64,000 bases of DNA from the NCBI RefSeq assembly GCF_017163705.1, contig NZ_JAFIWB010000001.1, positions 186,001 to 250,000 on the forward strand, given 5' to 3'. The notes under the pieces are model-generated. The model was not told the DNA's origin. It ran no database searches and saw nothing but the letters and a program-made list of their open reading frames with translations. This DNA is from Xanthomonas bonasiae (GTDB lineage Bacteria > Pseudomonadota > Gammaproteobacteria > Xanthomonadales > Xanthomonadaceae). Below, piece by piece: positions 61,796 through 64,000 of this stretch. Made by a program: the position numbers and the translations under genes. Within the stretch, counting starts at the first letter, position 1. The number at the start of each line of letters is the position of its first letter.

Positions 61796-64000
61796 ATGAG
61801 CGACTCCGAGCACGCGCTTGGCAATGCGGCACGCCGCGCGTTCCTGAAACAGGGCGGCGCCCTGGCCGCCATGCTGCCGTTGCTGGGCCTGCCCGCATTC
61901 GGCCGTACGCTGGCCGCGCCGCTGCGCCCGGCCCGCTCGCCGCTGGTGCCGCCGGCGCAGGCGCTGCGGATGCGCTACGCCAGCGCGGCCAACGAGGCCG
62001 ACGTGTTGCGACAAGGCCTGCCGATCGGCAACGGCCGGCTCGGCGCCCTGGTCGGCGGCGCGCCCGACCGCGACTTCCTGTACCTCTCCGATGCCAGCCT
62101 GTGGACCGGCGGGCGCAACGACGCGCTCGACGCGCAGGGCCAGTTCCCCTACGAGAAGGACAGCTTCGGCAGCTTCGTGATGCTGGCCAGGCTGTATCTG
62201 GAACTGGACGGACACGCGCCGGCGCAGCTGCGCGATTACGAACGCGAACTGGACCTGAGCAACGGCTGCATGCGCGTGCGCTACGCGTTGGGCGCTGCGC
62301 AGTTCACCCGTACCGTGTTCGCCAGCCATCCCGACGACGCCATCGTGATCCAGCTCGAGCAGCGCGGCGGCGGCCGCCACAGCGGCCGGCTGCAACTGGT
62401 CAGCGCGCATGCGGCGCCGGTGCAGGGCGATGCCAGCGGACGGCTGGGATTCTCCGGTGCATTGGCCAACGGTCTGCGCCATGGTGCGAACGTGCAATTG
62501 ATCGCGACCGACGGCATTGTGGAATTGCAAGGCGACACGCTGCACTTCCGCGACTGCAGCGCGCTGCGCATCATCGTGTGCGGCGGCAGCAACTACGTGC
62601 CCGACCTGGCCAGGAACTGCCGCGACCCGGACCTGGATCCACAGGCCCTGGCGCGGCAACATTGCGAGGCGGCGGCCAGGCTCGCGCCCGAGGCGCTGCT
62701 GTACACCCACGTGGCCGACTACAGCGCCCTGTTCGACGGCATGCAGGTGGATCTGGGCCGCTCCAGCCCGGCGCAACGCAAGCTCGAGCTGTGGGAGCGG
62801 TTGCAGGCCCGCGCCGCGGCCGACACGCCCGACCCCGAACTGGAAGCGCTGTACCTGCAGTTCGGCCGCTACCTGACCATCGCCGCCTCGCGCGACGCGC
62901 TGCCGATCAACCTGCAGGGGCTGTGGCTGGAGAACAACGATCCGCCGTGGATGAGCGATTACCACAGCGACGTCAATCTGCAGATGAACTATTGGCTGAC
63001 CGACGCGGCCGGGCTGGCACCGTGCTTCGACGCCCTCGCCCGCTACTGCCTGGCGCAGCTGCCGGCATGGACGCAGATCACCCAGGCGCACTTCAACGAC
63101 CCGCGCAACCGCTTCCGCAATACCTCCGGCAAGGTCGCCGGCTGGGCGGTGGCGTTCTCGACCAATCCGTTCGGCGGCAGCGGCTGGTACTGGCACCCGG
63201 GCGGCAACGCCTGGCTGTGCGACAGCCTGTGGCAGCACTACGAATACACCCAGGACCGCGCCTATCTGGCGCGGATCTATCCCTTGCTCAAGGGCGCCTG
63301 CGAGTTCTGGCAGGCGCGGCTGATCGAGCTGGAGGTGACCGGTGCCGATGGCCGCCCGCAGCGGCGCCTGGTCGACGACCACGATTGGTCGCCCGAGCAC
63401 GGCCCGGAAGACGCGCGCGGCATCGCCTACGCGCAGGAGCTGGCCTGGAACCTGTTCGGCCAATACCGCCAGGCCAGCGCGCTGCTCGATCGCGATACGG
63501 CCTATGCCGCGACCGTCGCCGAGCTGCAGCGGCGCCTGTACCTGCCGGAAATCAGTCCGAGCAGCGGGCAACTGCAGGAATGGATGTCGCCCGACGACCT
63601 GGGCGAGGCGCACCACCGCCACCTGTCGCCGCTGATGGGCCTGTACCCCGGCCATCGCCTGCATCCGGACCTGGCCCCACCGGAACAGGTCGCCGCGGCA
63701 CGCAAGCTGCTGGAAGCGCGCGGCATGCACAGCTTCGGCTGGGCCTGCGCCTGGCGTGCGCTGTGCTGGGCGCGGCTGGGCGAGGCCGAGCGCGCCTATG
63801 CGCTGGTCGCGACCAACCTCAAGCCGTCGATCGTGCACAGCAACGGCACCGCGCCGAACTTCTTCGACATCTACGACCTCAGCCAGCATGGCGACCCCAC
63901 CCTGGGCGGCGTGTTCCAGATCGACGCCAACTTCGGCACGCCCGCCGCGATGCTGGAGATGCTGCTGTACTCGCGGCCCGGCCATATCGCGCTGTTGCCG
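61796..64000 (+). CDS. Tat-exported GH95-type glycoside hydrolase (alpha-L-fucosidase-like), 3' truncated
   Basis: 735 codons from ATG 61796 to the window end with no stop; GH95 proteins usually run to about 750-850 residues. Twin-arginine signal NAARRAFLKQGGALAAMLPL. GH95 blocks: LPIGNGRLGALVGG, LYLSDASLWTGG, LPINLQGLWLENNDPPWMSD, HSDVNLQMNYWLTDAAGL, DHDWSPEHGPED (region of the general acid), HHRHLSPLMGLYPGHRLH and GGVFQIDANFG. It would cleave alpha-L-fucosyl or related (L-galactosyl) ends of glycans in the periplasm. At the position of the first of the two catalytic-site Asn residues of characterised members I read Asp (SDVN). Confidence 0.85.
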   Translation, partial: MSDSEHALGNAARRAFLKQGGALAAMLPLLGLPAFGRTLAAPLRPARSPLVPPAQALRMRYASAANEADVLRQGLPIGNGRLGALVGGAPDRDFLYLSDASLWTGGRNDALDAQGQFPYEKDSFGSFVMLARLYLELDGHAPAQLRDYERELDLSNGCMRVRYALGAAQFTRTVFASHPDDAIVIQLEQRGGGRHSGRLQLVSAHAAPVQGDASGRLGFSGALANGLRHGANVQLIATDGIVELQGDTLHFRDCSALRIIVCGGSNYVPDLARNCRDPDLDPQALARQHCEAAARLAPEALLYTHVADYSALFDGMQVDLGRSSPAQRKLELWERLQARAAADTPDPELEALYLQFGRYLTIAASRDALPINLQGLWLENNDPPWMSDYHSDVNLQMNYWLTDAAGLAPCFDALARYCLAQLPAWTQITQAHFNDPRNRFRNTSGKVAGWAVAFSTNPFGGSGWYWHPGGNAWLCDSLWQHYEYTQDRAYLARIYPLLKGACEFWQARLIELEVTGADGRPQRRLVDDHDWSPEHGPEDARGIAYAQELAWNLFGQYRQASALLDRDTAYAATVAELQRRLYLPEISPSSGQLQEWMSPDDLGEAHHRHLSPLMGLYPGHRLHPDLAPPEQVAAARKLLEARGMHSFGWACAWRALCWARLGEAERAYALVATNLKPSIVHSNGTAPNFFDIYDLSQHGDPTLGGVFQIDANFGTPAAMLEMLLYSRPGHIALLP

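Overview
This 64 kb window is high-GC chromosomal DNA from a gammaproteobacterium of the Xanthomonadaceae, most likely Xanthomonas (inference). The supporting evidence is the zwf-glk-pgl-edd-eda Entner-Doudoroff cluster, tandem Oar-like TonB-dependent receptors, an alpha-amino acid ester hydrolase very close to what I remember of the X. citri enzyme, a MetX-family acyltransferase of the type found in Xanthomonadales, and the recurring GGGATTCGGGATT intergenic repeat. Genes are densely packed, with many 4-bp ATGA/GTGA overlaps. I see no phage, insertion sequence, integrase or CRISPR array.

Layout. (1) 1-8.6 kb: the 3' end of a PRISE-type reductase, a REP cluster, then a minus-strand block reading SDHAF4-like factor, sdhC, sdhD, sdhA, sdhB, sdhE, ygfX, lolC/E, lolD. 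ygfZ diverges from it, and a good sigma70 promoter for sdh overlaps the ygfZ start. (2) 8.7-16.2 kb: a MalK/UgpC-type ATPase, diverging from the zwf-glk-pgl-edd-eda operon, which ends at a strong terminator. (3) 16.3-32 kb: a minus-strand carbohydrate locus. It holds a large discoidin-domain (alpha/alpha)6 glycosidase, an operon of GH144-like lipoprotein, binding protein and two permeases, two tandem TonB-dependent receptors, and a LacI regulator. Three near-identical 14-bp operators (TGWAAYCGTTTWCA) precede ugpC, the GH144/ABC operon and lacI. I infer one regulon in which a glycan is imported, cut, carried inward by an ABC importer whose ATPase is encoded 10 kb away, and degraded by the Entner-Doudoroff pathway.

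(4) 32-41.5 kb: BolA and YciI proteins, scpA-scpB-rluB, two unknown exported proteins and a lipoprotein, and an omega-amidase plus aminotransferase pair. (5) 41.7-50.6 kb: a complete cytochrome c maturation operon ccmABCDEFGHI, then a MetX-family acyltransferase and a cold-shock/DUF1294 membrane protein. (6) 50.7-57.7 kb: cydDC diverging from cydABX, with a perfect FNR/Anr-type box between them, then tRNA-Pro(CGG). (7) 57.7-64 kb: a sparse stretch with a META/DUF4377 protein, the ester hydrolase, and the 5' part of a Tat-exported GH95-type glycoside hydrolase cut by the window end.

The most unusual material is non-coding. One is a family of elements with G-rich and C-rich inverted arms around an AACAGC...GCTTTT core, placed even inside operons, once supplying the stop codon of eda. 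Others are the LacI-type operator set and two genes under 60 codons (the SDHAF4-like factor and cydX).
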